Source: Tardiphaga sp. (GTDB lineage: Bacteria > Pseudomonadota > Alphaproteobacteria > Rhizobiales > Xanthobacteraceae). From it: 21,213 bases of DNA. This document shows positions 6,239 through 14,032 of the stretch, in pieces. The stretch is from positions 1 to 21,213 of the forward strand of contig JACMOT010000182.1 in NCBI GenBank assembly GCA_014377915.1, read 5' to 3'. The notes below the pieces were generated by a model, which worked only from the letters and a program-made list of their open reading frames with translations, searched no databases and was not told the origin of the DNA. Numbering within the stretch: position 1 is the stretch's first letter; every line of letters begins with the position of its first letter. The translations under genes and the position numbers were made by a program.

Positions 6239-7405
6239 ATGCGCATCACCGGCATCTTCGAGAAGGCCGTTCCCGTCGCATCCACGATGCGCAATGCCGC
6301 CTTCGACTTTTCGGAAATGACTACCTCCGTCGTGGCCGTGGTCACGGACGTGGTCCGTCACGGGCGACCCGTGGTCGGCTACGCGTTCAATTCCACCGGA
6401 CGCTATGCCTGTGGCGCCGCGATGCGTGCGCGCTTTATCCCGCGCATTCTTTCGGCAGCGCCGGATGAACTGCTCGATGGTGCCGGGCTGATCGATCCCG
6501 GCAAGTTGCTAAAGCGGATGATGCTGCGGGAGAAACCCGGCGGCGACGCCGAGCGCTCCGTTCCGGTCGGTACCATCGAAACGGCGGCGTGGGACGCACT
6601 GGCCAAGATACTCGACCGGCCGCTGTGGCATGTGCTGTCCGAGCGCTTTGGCGGCGGCGCGACGCGACCGGCCGTGCCCTGTTACGTCGGCGGCGGCTGG
6701 TATCGCCCGGAAGGCGATCTTGCTGCCTTGTCTGACGAGGTAAAACGTCACCTGCAGTCCGGCTACACGCACATCAAGATAAAGGTCGGAGGCGTGGCCG
6801 TGAAAGATGATCTGGCGCGCATCGAGACGGCGATCGCATTGATGGTGGGCGCCGACCATCTCGCCGTCGACGCCAATGCGGCGTTGTCGCACGCGCGCAT
6901 GCACGAATACGCCGACGCACTCGCACCCTACGGCCTGCGCTGGTTCGAAGAACCTTCTGCGCCGCTTGACTACGCCGCCTTCGCCGCGCTGGCCGAAACC
7001 TACCGGCCCGCGCTCGCCACCGGTGAAAACCTGTTCTGCCAGCAGGACGTCGAAAACCTATTCCGCTTCGGCGGCTTCCGGCGCGACCGCGATATCCTGC
7101 AGGTCGATCCGCCGCAGGCCTACGGCGTCGGCGCCTACGTTCAGATGATCGAGCGCGTCGTAGCGCTCGGCGGATCGCGCGCGCGCATCTTCCCGCACGG
7201 CGGCAACATGATGTCGTTCGCATTGGTTGCCGGGCTGGGCCTCGGCGGCTGCGAATCCTATCCCGGGGTATTCGCGGCGTTCGGCGGGTTCGCCGACGGC
7301 ATGGATGTTCGCAATGGCGAGATTGCGCTGCCGGATCACCCCGGCATCGGATTCGAGGCGCAGCCTGCGCTTTATGCGATCATGAAGGAGTTGGCGAATG
7401 GATAG
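6239..7405 (+). CDS. Mandelate racemase/muconate lactonizing enzyme-family protein (enolase superfamily)
   Basis: The product is 388 residues from ATG 6239. The open frame reaches back to a TTG at 6224, but the ATG better matches the family's amino terminus (MRITGIFEKAVPV). The amino-terminal capping domain is followed by the barrel: KxK at residues 180-182 (HIKIKVGG), metal ligands at Asp211 (VDANAAL), Glu237/238 (WFEEP) and Glu263 (TGENL), then Asp290 (QVDPPQ) and His320 (FPHGG) as a possible His-Asp dyad. KxK plus His-Asp indicates the mandelate racemase or acid-sugar dehydratase side of the superfamily. The reaction would begin with proton abstraction next to a carboxylate. It sits between a Bug receptor and an Ldh-type dehydrogenase, consistent with hydroxy-acid catabolism. 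The exact substrate is not inferable. Confidence 0.92.
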   Translation: MRITGIFEKAVPVASTMRNAAFDFSEMTTSVVAVVTDVVRHGRPVVGYAFNSTGRYACGAAMRARFIPRILSAAPDELLDGAGLIDPGKLLKRMMLREKPGGDAERSVPVGTIETAAWDALAKILDRPLWHVLSERFGGGATRPAVPCYVGGGWYRPEGDLAALSDEVKRHLQSGYTHIKIKVGGVAVKDDLARIETAIALMVGADHLAVDANAALSHARMHEYADALAPYGLRWFEEPSAPLDYAAFAALAETYRPALATGENLFCQQDVENLFRFGGFRRDRDILQVDPPQAYGVGAYVQMIERVVALGGSRARIFPHGGNMMSFALVAGLGLGGCESYPGVFAAFGGFADGMDVRNGEIALPDHPGIGFEAQPALYAIMKELANG

Positions 7406-7434
7406 ATGTTGGACGAACTCTCCGAGGGACCGGC

Positions 7435-8511
7435 ATGTCATCTGATCGCAGCGTGTCCCTTGAGCGCCTCTCAGCCTTCATTCAAGAGGCATTGATGGCG
7501 CTCGGACTACCAGCGGCTGACGCGCTGACCGTCGCTACGCTGATGGCGGAGGCAGACCTTCAAGGGTCGGACGGCCACGGCGTGACCCGCCTGCCGCAGT
7601 ATGCGCGGCGCATCAAGGCCGGCGGCTTCAATGTCAGGCCGGACATCCAGGTGGTGCGCGAACATCCGGGCACCGCGCTGGTCAACGGCGACAATGGCAT
7701 GGGTCATCTGGTGATGAAGCGCGCCGCCGAGCTTGCGATCGAGAAGGCGCGCCATACCGGTATCGCGTGGGTCAACTCGCAATTCAGTAATCATGCCGGG
7801 CCTGCGTCGCTCTATGCCAGCATGCCGCTGGCGCACGATATGATCGGACTGTACTTCGCGGTCGGCAATGCCAATCACCTGTCGCCGTGGGGCGGGCTCG
7901 ACATGCTACTGTCGACCAACCCCATCGCCGCGGCCATTCCCGCAGGGAGGGAACGCCCGATCATTCTCGACATGGCGACGACGGTGGCCGCCTACGGGAA
8001 AGTGAAGACTAAGGCGCTGCGCGGCGAGACCATGCCGAAAGGCTGGATGATCGACCGCAACGGCCAGCCGTTAACCGATCCAAAGCGAGCCGACGAGGGC
8101 ATGCTGCTGCCGCTCGGCGGCATGGAGGCTGGCTACAAGGGTTACGGCCTGGCGCTGATCATCGGCCTGCTCGCGGGCACGCTGGGCGGCGCCGCGATGG
8201 GCCGGGACGTCGTCGACTTCAACCATGACGACGACAGCGTCACCAACACCGGGCAGGCCATCGCGGTGATCAACGTTGCGGCGTTCGGCGACGTCGATGT
8301 GTTCAAATCCAGCGTCGACCAGCTGATCGGCGATCTGCACAACAGCAGCCGGATGCCCGGGGTCGATCGCATCTATGTTCCGGGCGAGCGCAGCTTTGAA
8401 ACCCGCGAGCGACGCCGCCAGGAGGGCATTCCGATCGCCCCGGCGCTGCTGCAAGGCCTCAACAAGCTGGCCGGCGAACTAGGCATCGCACGCCTCATCC
8501 CGGGAGACTGA
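7435..8511 (+). CDS. Ldh-family (malate/L-lactate type) NAD(P)-dependent oxidoreductase
   Basis: The product is 358 residues, normal for PF02615 (malate, lactate, ureidoglycolate and sulfolactate dehydrogenases with the non-Rossmann fold). Family motifs seen are ADLQGSDGHGVTRLPQY at 40-56, SNHAG at 118-122 with the conserved catalytic His120, LLSTNPIA at 158-165, ILDMATTVAAYGK at 177-189 and GYKGYGLA at 233-240. It would oxidise a 2-hydroxy acid to the 2-keto acid, or the reverse, in the cytoplasm. The usual DSHG is DGHG here, and the LGTNP loop reads LSTNP; these are mild changes. The ATG at 7435 has GAGGGA in front. It starts 29 bp after the enolase-family gene and ends 2 bp before the next Bug gene. 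Confidence 0.92.
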   Translation: MSSDRSVSLERLSAFIQEALMALGLPAADALTVATLMAEADLQGSDGHGVTRLPQYARRIKAGGFNVRPDIQVVREHPGTALVNGDNGMGHLVMKRAAELAIEKARHTGIAWVNSQFSNHAGPASLYASMPLAHDMIGLYFAVGNANHLSPWGGLDMLLSTNPIAAAIPAGRERPIILDMATTVAAYGKVKTKALRGETMPKGWMIDRNGQPLTDPKRADEGMLLPLGGMEAGYKGYGLALIIGLLAGTLGGAAMGRDVVDFNHDDDSVTNTGQAIAVINVAAFGDVDVFKSSVDQLIGDLHNSSRMPGVDRIYVPGERSFETRERRRQEGIPIAPALLQGLNKLAGELGIARLIPGD

Positions 8512-8513
8512 TC

Positions 8514-9482
8514 ATGCGCTTTCGCTCGCTGGTGTCCGTTCTTGCCATTTCCCTGCTGGCCACTTCGGTTAAGGCCGAAACGCCATACCCCGACCGGCCG
8601 ACCAAGATGATCATTCCGCTGGCGGCCGCCAGCGCCGTGGATGTCGCGGCGCGGATCGTAACCCAGAAGATGTCTGAAAATATGGGCCAGTCCTTCGTGA
8701 TCCTGAATCAGCCCGGTGCCTCCGGCACCATCGGCGCTGAACAGGTCGCACGTGCGACGCCGGACGGATATACGATCGGCGGCTTCAACGACAGCATCAT
8801 GACTATGGTGCCGGCGCTGCAGCCCGGTCTACGGTGGGATATTATCAAGGACTTCGAGCCGGTGTCGCTGGTGGCCACGGTGGAGTGGGGTCTGATCGCC
8901 AGCGAGAAGTCCGGCTTCAAGACCGCGGCCGATCTGATCGCGGCGGCAAAGGCGGCCCCCGGCAAGATCGACTACGGCTCCGGCGGCATCGGCAGTCCGC
9001 AACATCTGGCCATGGCGATGTTTGCGGCGGGCGCCGGGATCACAATGACGCATGTGCCGTATCGCGGCGCGACGCAGGCCGCGTCCGACGTGGCCGCCGG
9101 CCAGATCCCCGTCGGTTTTCAGGGGCTTGGCACCGTGACCGGACTCGTCCAGGGCGGACAGGTCAAGCTGCTTGGGGTAACCACGGAAAAGCGCCTGGCA
9201 CAATATCCGGACGTACCGACGATCGCCGAATCCGGGCTGCCGAGCTTCCTGTTCAATTCGTGGTTCGCCATTCTGGCTCCGGCGGGCACGCCCAAGGAAA
9301 TTGTCGCGCGATTGAACGCCGAGGTGCGTAAGGCTCTCGCTGATCCCGACACGCGACGCAGGCTCGACGAACAGGGCCTCGTCGTACGTGGCAGTTCCGT
9401 TGAGGAACTGCGTGTGTTGACGCGCGAGCAACTAGACAAATACGCCAAGCTGATCGGCGAACTCGGGATCGCCGCCAAATGA
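8514..9482 (+). CDS. Second Bug-family substrate-binding protein
   Basis: The product is 322 residues with a Sec-type signal peptide (MRFRSLVSVLAISLLATSVKA, cleavage near 21) and the Bug fold: YPDRPTKMIIP (25-35), NQPGASG (65-71), PDGY (83-86), MTHVPYRGATQA and the carboxy-terminal LAPAGTPKEIV. The loop that normally reads PF-x-PGG-x-x-D is PLAAASAVD (35-43): Asp43 is kept but the two glycines are gone, unlike the sister protein at 5216. This might change which carboxylate it accepts. It is the last gene of the operon, 2 bp after the dehydrogenase stop, with GGGAG upstream. Again no TctA/TctB partner is present. The following cupin gene is convergent. Confidence 0.93.
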   Translation: MRFRSLVSVLAISLLATSVKAETPYPDRPTKMIIPLAAASAVDVAARIVTQKMSENMGQSFVILNQPGASGTIGAEQVARATPDGYTIGGFNDSIMTMVPALQPGLRWDIIKDFEPVSLVATVEWGLIASEKSGFKTAADLIAAAKAAPGKIDYGSGGIGSPQHLAMAMFAAGAGITMTHVPYRGATQAASDVAAGQIPVGFQGLGTVTGLVQGGQVKLLGVTTEKRLAQYPDVPTIAESGLPSFLFNSWFAILAPAGTPKEIVARLNAEVRKALADPDTRRRLDEQGLVVRGSSVEELRVLTREQLDKYAKLIGELGIAAK

Positions 9483-9511
9483 GCCGACGCCCTCAGCGAT
9501 GTTCCGGCAAG

Positions 9512-9916
9512 TTAGCTCCGCTCCGAGTCGACGGAGCGCGTTTCGCCGGTGGCGACGATCGTACGCGTCGCGTCCACCGAGGCGTAGGTCCAGAAGATCC
9601 GCATCGGCTTCGTGTCGGACGCGTTGATGAATCGATGCGGGACGCCGGCAGGGACCCAGGTGGTATCGGTCGCACCCATGCGATGCTGGACGCCGTCGAG
9701 TTCGGCAATGGCGTCGCCTTCCAGCACCATGACGCTCTCTTCGCAGTTGTGCATATGCAGCGCGATCGCAGCGTCGGGACCGAATTCGGTGATGCCGTTG
9801 AGCATGCTGGTCGATCCGATGCGGCGCGTCACCAGCGGCGTGGTGCGGGCGCCGCCGCCGCGCTCGTGCGGTTTTATTTCGCTCGGTCGCAGGATGCAGC
9901 CTTCGGTTTTAGTCAT
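9512..9916 (-). CDS. Small single-domain cupin protein
   Basis: The product is 134 residues from the ATG at 9916; a TTG one codon earlier also keeps the frame open. Cupin motif 1 is visible as HMHNCEESVMVLEG (His54, His56, Glu60, Gly67), and motif 2 as PAGVPHRF with His94, giving the usual three-His/one-Glu metal site. Small cupins of this type include isomerases, dioxygenase-like enzymes and sensors, so the reaction cannot be assigned. Conservation of all four ligands suggests it binds a metal. There is no signal peptide. It ends 29 bp from the oppositely directed Bug gene and is divergent from the LVIVD gene. No strong Shine-Dalgarno sequence is visible ahead of it. Confidence 0.85.
   Translation of the reverse strand: MTKTEGCILRPSEIKPHERGGGARTTPLVTRRIGSTSMLNGITEFGPDAAIALHMHNCEESVMVLEGDAIAELDGVQHRMGATDTTWVPAGVPHRFINASDTKPMRIFWTYASVDATRTIVATGETRSVDSERS
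9519..9538. terminator. Possible bidirectional terminator hairpin
   Basis: A perfect 7-bp stem CGCTCCG/CGGAGCG with a 6-base loop lies in the last codons of the cupin gene and just past the convergent Bug gene. There is no U-run in either direction, and the coding sequence may explain it by chance. Confidence 0.25.
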
Positions 9917-9987
9917 CAACGTTTGCCAATCAATTTCCAGATTTCCGGCGAAGCGGTTCGACCGCCTCGCGCCATGATGTTCTCATC

Positions 9988-10002
9988 AGTGTCGATGACA
10001 CT
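9988..10002. promoter_or_regulatory. Perfect palindrome in the cupin/LVIVD divergent region
   Basis: AGTGTC-GAT-GACACT is a perfect inverted repeat with a 3-base spacer, midway between the divergent cupin (start 9916) and LVIVD (start 10072) genes. Size and location suit a dimeric repressor or activator. No regulator of an obvious matching type lies next to it; the tetR and lysR genes are both several kb away. Its core differs from the site proposed at 3364-3383. Confidence 0.4.
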
Positions 10003-10071
10003 AGCCTGCGGAACGTTTTGATGTCCATTAGGACGATCTGCAACGATCTGACGACCATAAGGAGAAGAACA

Positions 10072-11514
10072 ATGAAAATCGTCCGACCACTTGCCGCATT
10101 CTTTCTGACGGCCACGTTCAGTTTCACTTCGGCTAATGCCCAGCAACAGGTGATCGGCGCGCCGCCGGAGGCGTCCAACATGAAGCTCGTGGGCATGAAC
10201 GACCTGCAGGCGCGCAGTGCCTATCAGCCGACCATCCACCATCAGGGCGATCGCTGGATCGCCTATATCGGACATCATGGCGGCAGCGATGAAACACCCG
10301 CACCGGTCAATTCGATGACCGGTAAGGCCGAGCCCAATGGGACCTCGATCGTCGATGTCACCGATCCCGCGCAGCCTAAATATCTGCGGCACATTCCGGG
10401 GCAGCCAGGAACATACGAGGCCGGTGGCGCGCAGATGGTTCGGGTGTGCGACGGCAGCGCCTTGCCGAAGGGCGACAAGTCCGCGGTCTACATGCTGCGC
10501 ACCTTCGGCGGCGAAGCTCACGAGATCTGGAATGTCGCCGATCCCGTCAACCCGGTCCTGATCACGCGCATCGACGGCCTGAAGGACACGCACAAGAACT
10601 GGTGGGAATGCGAGACTGGCATCGCCTTTCTGATTTCGGGCGCACCCGATTGGCGGACTCGGCGCATGACGCAGGTCTACGACCTCAGCGATCCCGCGCA
10701 TCCCGTCAAGATCCGCGACTTCGGCCTGCCGGGTCAGGAGCCCGGCGCGACCGGTACGGTGCCGACCGAAGCGCACGGCACAATTTCGGCCGGGCCAAAG
10801 GGCAACCGGGTCTATTTCGGCTACGGCACCAACAAGGGCGGCTTCATGCAGATTATCGATCGTGAGAAGCTGATCAACGGGCCGAAGGAGCCGACGTCGG
10901 ACAATCTGCGCTACCCGGAAATCTCGCGGATGGCGCTGTCAGCGTTCAACGGCGCGCACACGACGTTCCCGATGCTGCAGATGCCGATCGCCGAATTCGC
11001 CAAGGACAAGGACGGCAAGAACCGCGACATCGTGATGATAGTCGACGAAGCGATCCTCAACGAATGTGCCGAGCCGCGGCAGATGGTGTGGTTCGCCGAC
11101 GTCACCGTGGAGAACCGGCCGATGGTGATCTCGAGCTACACGGTTCCGGAAGCCAGCGGGTCGTTCTGCGAGCGCGGCGGTCGGTTCGGGGCGCACTCAT
11201 CCAATGAAAGCATGGCGCCGATCTACTACAAGAAGATGGCCTTCATTTCGTTCTTCAATGCCGGCGTGCGTGCGCTCGACATTCGCGATCCCTATCACCC
11301 GAAGGAGGTCGGCTATTTCATCCCGTCAATCACCGCGGCGACCGACAAACGCTGCGTGACCGTGGACGGCAAGGAGCGCTGCCGCGTTGCAATCCAGACC
11401 AATAATCTGGAGACGGACGAGCGCGGCTACATCTATGCGGTCGACCGCGCCAATACCGGTCTGCATATCCTCGAGCTCACCGGGGCCGCGCGGGACGCGG
11501 CGGGGCTGAAGTAG
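10072..11514 (+). CDS. Secreted LVIVD-repeat (beta-propeller-like) protein
   Basis: The product is 480 residues from ATG 10072, chosen because AAGGAGA precedes it and a clean Sec signal follows (MKIVRPLAAFFLTATFSF, cleavage after ANA near 23). An upstream in-frame non-ATG start exists but would bury the signal. Repeats of the LVIVD type (PF08309) are visible: SIVDVTDPAQPKYLRHI, IWNVADPVNPVLITRI, VYDLSDPAHPVKIRDF and ALDIRDPYHPKEVGYF. These are blades of a propeller with the D-x-x-D-P-x-x-P signature. The family has no proven enzymatic role. Several Cys residues (WWECETG, LNECAEP, SFCERGG, DKRC...ERCR) suggest disulfides in the periplasm. It is the first gene of the operon with the Mo hydroxylase, so a role as accessory or binding protein for that complex is a plausible inference. 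Confidence 0.82.
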   Translation: MKIVRPLAAFFLTATFSFTSANAQQQVIGAPPEASNMKLVGMNDLQARSAYQPTIHHQGDRWIAYIGHHGGSDETPAPVNSMTGKAEPNGTSIVDVTDPAQPKYLRHIPGQPGTYEAGGAQMVRVCDGSALPKGDKSAVYMLRTFGGEAHEIWNVADPVNPVLITRIDGLKDTHKNWWECETGIAFLISGAPDWRTRRMTQVYDLSDPAHPVKIRDFGLPGQEPGATGTVPTEAHGTISAGPKGNRVYFGYGTNKGGFMQIIDREKLINGPKEPTSDNLRYPEISRMALSAFNGAHTTFPMLQMPIAEFAKDKDGKNRDIVMIVDEAILNECAEPRQMVWFADVTVENRPMVISSYTVPEASGSFCERGGRFGAHSSNESMAPIYYKKMAFISFFNAGVRALDIRDPYHPKEVGYFIPSITAATDKRCVTVDGKERCRVAIQTNNLETDERGYIYAVDRANTGLHILELTGAARDAAGLK

Positions 11515-11523
11515 GCACAACCG

Positions 11524-12063
11524 ATGGCACGACGAATGGCGGTGATCGCGGCTGTGGCGCTGGGGCTGATGACGCCTGCCGGCATCGCGGCCTATGTCGC
11601 TACGCCGGCGCGCGGGGAGGGCTGGCATGGTATCGCTTGGCCGTTTCCGCGCGATGGCTGGCCGCCGGGCAATGCCTACCGCTGTCCGGCCACATCCTGC
11701 GGCGTCGAGATGGAGCTCTATGTTCGCCCCAAGATCGGCTTCTGCAACTGCGACAGCGGCGTAGCCGATGATGACGAGGTTGACCGGGTCGCCGACGTCG
11801 ATCTGATCAGTCCGCAGTTTCGTGCGCTTCGCGGCGGTGATGTTGTGCGGATCGCCGGTATGACTGGCCGGGCGCGGTCCTACGACCTCGGCGACGGGAC
11901 GCGACGACAGGCCGTCGGCATGGCGGTCTCCCGCAAATGCGATCTGATGGTCGCCGTCGTGCAGGGGCCGGCCGGCGCGCAGGAATTGCAGCATCAGGCG
12001 CAGCAATTCCTGATGTCGCCACCAGTGCGGGGCTGGATGAATTTGGCGATGTCGGGCGGATAG
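11524..12063 (+). CDS. Hypothetical exported Cys-rich protein
   Basis: The product is 179 residues and I do not recognise a family. A signal peptide is likely (MARRMAVIAAVALGLMTPAG, hydrophobic to about residue 25). The mature part is small, with five cysteines in a set pattern: Cys54 and Cys59 (CPATSC), Cys74 and Cys76 (CNC), and Cys139 (RKCD). There is an acidic run ADDDEVDRVADVD at 81-93 and a late AQELQHQAQQFL helix. It starts only 9 bp after the LVIVD stop and precedes the triheme cytochrome, so it is probably periplasmic and connected with the Mo hydroxylase, as assembly factor, redox partner or anchor. That role is inferred from context only. The Shine-Dalgarno sequence is weak (AAGTAGG overlapping the previous stop). 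Confidence 0.75.
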   Translation: MARRMAVIAAVALGLMTPAGIAAYVATPARGEGWHGIAWPFPRDGWPPGNAYRCPATSCGVEMELYVRPKIGFCNCDSGVADDDEVDRVADVDLISPQFRALRGGDVVRIAGMTGRARSYDLGDGTRRQAVGMAVSRKCDLMVAVVQGPAGAQELQHQAQQFLMSPPVRGWMNLAMSGG

Positions 12064-12077
12064 CGCCCGGCGTCGCA

Positions 12078-12107
12078 TCCTGATGCGCGGCTGCGCGTCG
12101 ATCAGGA
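12078..12107 (+). other. Intercistronic stem-loop ahead of the cytochrome gene
   Basis: The outer stem TCCTGAT (12078-12084) pairs with ATCAGGA (12101-12107), and an inner CGCG/CGCG helix is closed by a short loop. It lies in the 95-bp gap between the Cys-rich protein and the cytochrome. There is no U-run. It could be an mRNA stability or processing element. Confidence 0.3.
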
Positions 12108-12158
12108 GCAGAAGGCACGTCCATCAGCGGGATGGGTGCGAAAGGGATTAGTGAGGAC

Positions 12159-13541
12159 ATGATGTCCCGGATCAAGAAGGTAATTGTCGGGGTGGCAGTG
12201 ATTGCCGGCATCGCTGCTGCCTGCGCCGTCGCGGTGATATGGCGGCCGGAAATGCCGGAGGTTGCGACGCCGGTGCCCGCGACGTTCGATCCCGCCATCG
12301 TCAAGCGTGGCCGCGAACTCGCTGCGATGGGGAACTGCAACGACTGCCACATGGCACGTGGCGGCAAGCCTTTTGCCGGCGGCCTTCCGGTGCCGACACC
12401 GTTCGGCACGATTTTTTCGGCAAACATCACGCCCGATCCGGAGACCGGCATCGGGCGGTGGTCAGAACAGGCGTTTGCGCGGGCGATGCGCGCGGGAGTC
12501 GGCCGCGACGGCGCGCATCGCTATCCCACGTTCCCCTACGAGCACTTCACCAACGTATCGGACGACGACAACCGCGCGCTGTATGCCTACATGATGACGC
12601 GCACACCGGTGGCGGCGGAGCCGCCCGCCAATGACCTCGTGTTTCCGCTGGGCTGGCGGCCACTGGTCGCCGGCTGGAAGCTGCTGTTCCTGCATCAGGA
12701 CGCGCTGAAGCCCGATCCGACTCGAAGCGCCGAGTGGAATCGCGGCGCCTATCTGGTCGAAGGTCTCGCCCATTGCGGCTCCTGCCATACGCCGCGCAAC
12801 AAGCTGGGGGCCGAGCGCGCCTCGGCGCAGTTCGCCGGCGGCGACGTCGACGACTGGCAGGCCTATCCGCTCAACGATGCCTCGAAGTCGCCGGTGCCGT
12901 GGACGGCGAACGCGCTGTTCAGCTATCTGCGCACCGGCTTCCATCCGCAGCACGGAGTGGCGCGCGGACCGATGGCGCAGGTGGTCAGCAATCTGTCGAG
13001 CGCGCCCGAAGCCGACGTGCGCGCGATCGCGACCTACATGGCCTTCGTCGCGGGCGAGCCGACCCCGGATCGCCGGCAGCGCGGCTCCGAGGCGATCGCG
13101 CGTATCGTTGCCGCCAACGTGCCTCGGGACCAGCCGGCACGCGCACAGGCATCTCATCCCACCGGCGCGGCGATCTACCAGGCTGCCTGCGCCGGCTGCC
13201 ACGATACCGGGCGCCCCGTGCCCTATGGCGGCGTTAACCTTCATCTGTCGACTGACGTCAACGCGTCGGACGCGCGCAACGTCACCAATACGGTGCTGCT
13301 GGGCCTGAAAGCGGTCCCCGGCGAGCGCAGCCCGATCATGCCGGGCTTCGCGGCCAGTATGGACGACGGCCAGATGGTGGCACTGCTGCGCTTTGTGCGG
13401 GCACGGTTCAGCGACCAGCCGGCGTGGCCCGACCTCGATCGCATCGTGCGCGGTGCCCGCGAGACCCAACTGACCTATGTCGAGACCACATCCGGTCCGA
13501 AGAACGCCCCGGCCGCCCTTCAGCAGCGAGACAAGCCATGA
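12159..13541 (+). CDS. Triheme membrane-anchored cytochrome c
   Basis: The product is 460 residues from ATG 12159; a further ATG lies at 12162 and an in-frame ATG at 12132 would add nine residues. I prefer the later pair because the signal anchor then sits at the amino terminus (RIKKVIVGVAVIAGIAAA). There are three heme-binding CxxCH motifs: CNDCH 60-64, CGSCH 206-210 and CAGCH 344-348, each in its own cytochrome c domain, with candidate Met ligands later in each. This layout is that of the cytochrome subunit of periplasmic alcohol, aldehyde and nicotinate-type dehydrogenases. It would take electrons from the Fe-S subunit to the respiratory chain. Its stop overlaps the next start (ATGA), so it is coupled to the hydroxylase genes. 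Confidence 0.93.
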   Translation: MMSRIKKVIVGVAVIAGIAAACAVAVIWRPEMPEVATPVPATFDPAIVKRGRELAAMGNCNDCHMARGGKPFAGGLPVPTPFGTIFSANITPDPETGIGRWSEQAFARAMRAGVGRDGAHRYPTFPYEHFTNVSDDDNRALYAYMMTRTPVAAEPPANDLVFPLGWRPLVAGWKLLFLHQDALKPDPTRSAEWNRGAYLVEGLAHCGSCHTPRNKLGAERASAQFAGGDVDDWQAYPLNDASKSPVPWTANALFSYLRTGFHPQHGVARGPMAQVVSNLSSAPEADVRAIATYMAFVAGEPTPDRRQRGSEAIARIVAANVPRDQPARAQASHPTGAAIYQAACAGCHDTGRPVPYGGVNLHLSTDVNASDARNVTNTVLLGLKAVPGERSPIMPGFAASMDDGQMVALLRFVRARFSDQPAWPDLDRIVRGARETQLTYVETTSGPKNAPAALQQRDKP

Positions 13542-14032
13542 TCACATTGACGGTCAACGGTCGCGATCACCGCCTCGACGTCGCGCCCGATACGCCACTG
13601 CTGTATGTGCTGCGCGAAGAACTCGCGCTCAACGCCGCAAAATTCGGCTGCGGGCTCGGTCAATGCGGGGCCTGCACGGTGATCGTCGATGGCAGGGCAA
13701 TACTATCCTGTGTGACGCCGGTACTCCTGATCGAGGGCAAGAAGGTCACGACGCTCGAGGGTCTCGGCACGCTCAAGGACCCCGCGCCGATCCAGCGCGC
13801 CTTCATCGAAGAGCAGGCGGCGCAGTGCGGCTTCTGCATTGCCGGCATGGTGATGCGCGCGCAGGCTCTGCTGCAGCGTAATGCCCGGCCGACCGATGAG
13901 CAGATCCGCACCGAGCTCGAACCGCATCTGTGTCGCTGCGGCACCCACATGCGAATCCTGCGTGCCGTGCACCGCGCCGCCAAGCTGATGCAGAGCGCCG
14001 ACGCCTCGAATGACAGGGAGCAGGTCCGATGA
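13538..14032 (+). CDS. 2Fe-2S subunit of molybdenum hydroxylase
   Basis: The product is 164 residues from ATG 13538, which overlaps the cytochrome stop; the longer upstream open frame is cytochrome coding DNA in another frame. The plant-type 2Fe-2S cluster ligands are Cys38, Cys43, Cys46 (CGLGQCGAC) and Cys58; the second cluster ligands are Cys97, Cys100 (CGFC) and Cys132, Cys134 (CRC). This is the small subunit of the xanthine oxidase family, as in isoquinoline 1-oxidoreductase (IorA) or nicotinate dehydrogenase (NicA). It carries electrons from molybdopterin to the cytochrome. It has no Tat signal and would be co-exported with the large subunit. There is no FAD subunit in the operon, as in the Ior/Nic type. 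It overlaps the large-subunit start by ATGA. Confidence 0.95.
   Translation: MITLTVNGRDHRLDVAPDTPLLYVLREELALNAAKFGCGLGQCGACTVIVDGRAILSCVTPVLLIEGKKVTTLEGLGTLKDPAPIQRAFIEEQAAQCGFCIAGMVMRAQALLQRNARPTDEQIRTELEPHLCRCGTHMRILRAVHRAAKLMQSADASNDREQVR

Noticed and set aside
10033..10050. Direct repeat ACGATCTG twice, 2 bp apart, ahead of the LVIVD gene
   Set aside because: Short and immediately upstream of the Shine-Dalgarno sequence; could be chance and has no partner elsewhere that I noticed.
10018..10071. Longer amino terminus for the LVIVD protein
   Set aside because: The extension starts with a non-ATG codon without a binding site and would put 18 residues before an otherwise perfect signal peptide.
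12462..13469. 335-codon minus-strand open frame opposite the triheme cytochrome
   Set aside because: The plus strand has three CxxCH motifs and the correct operon position; the antisense frame is Arg/Ala/Gly-rich without recognisable motifs.
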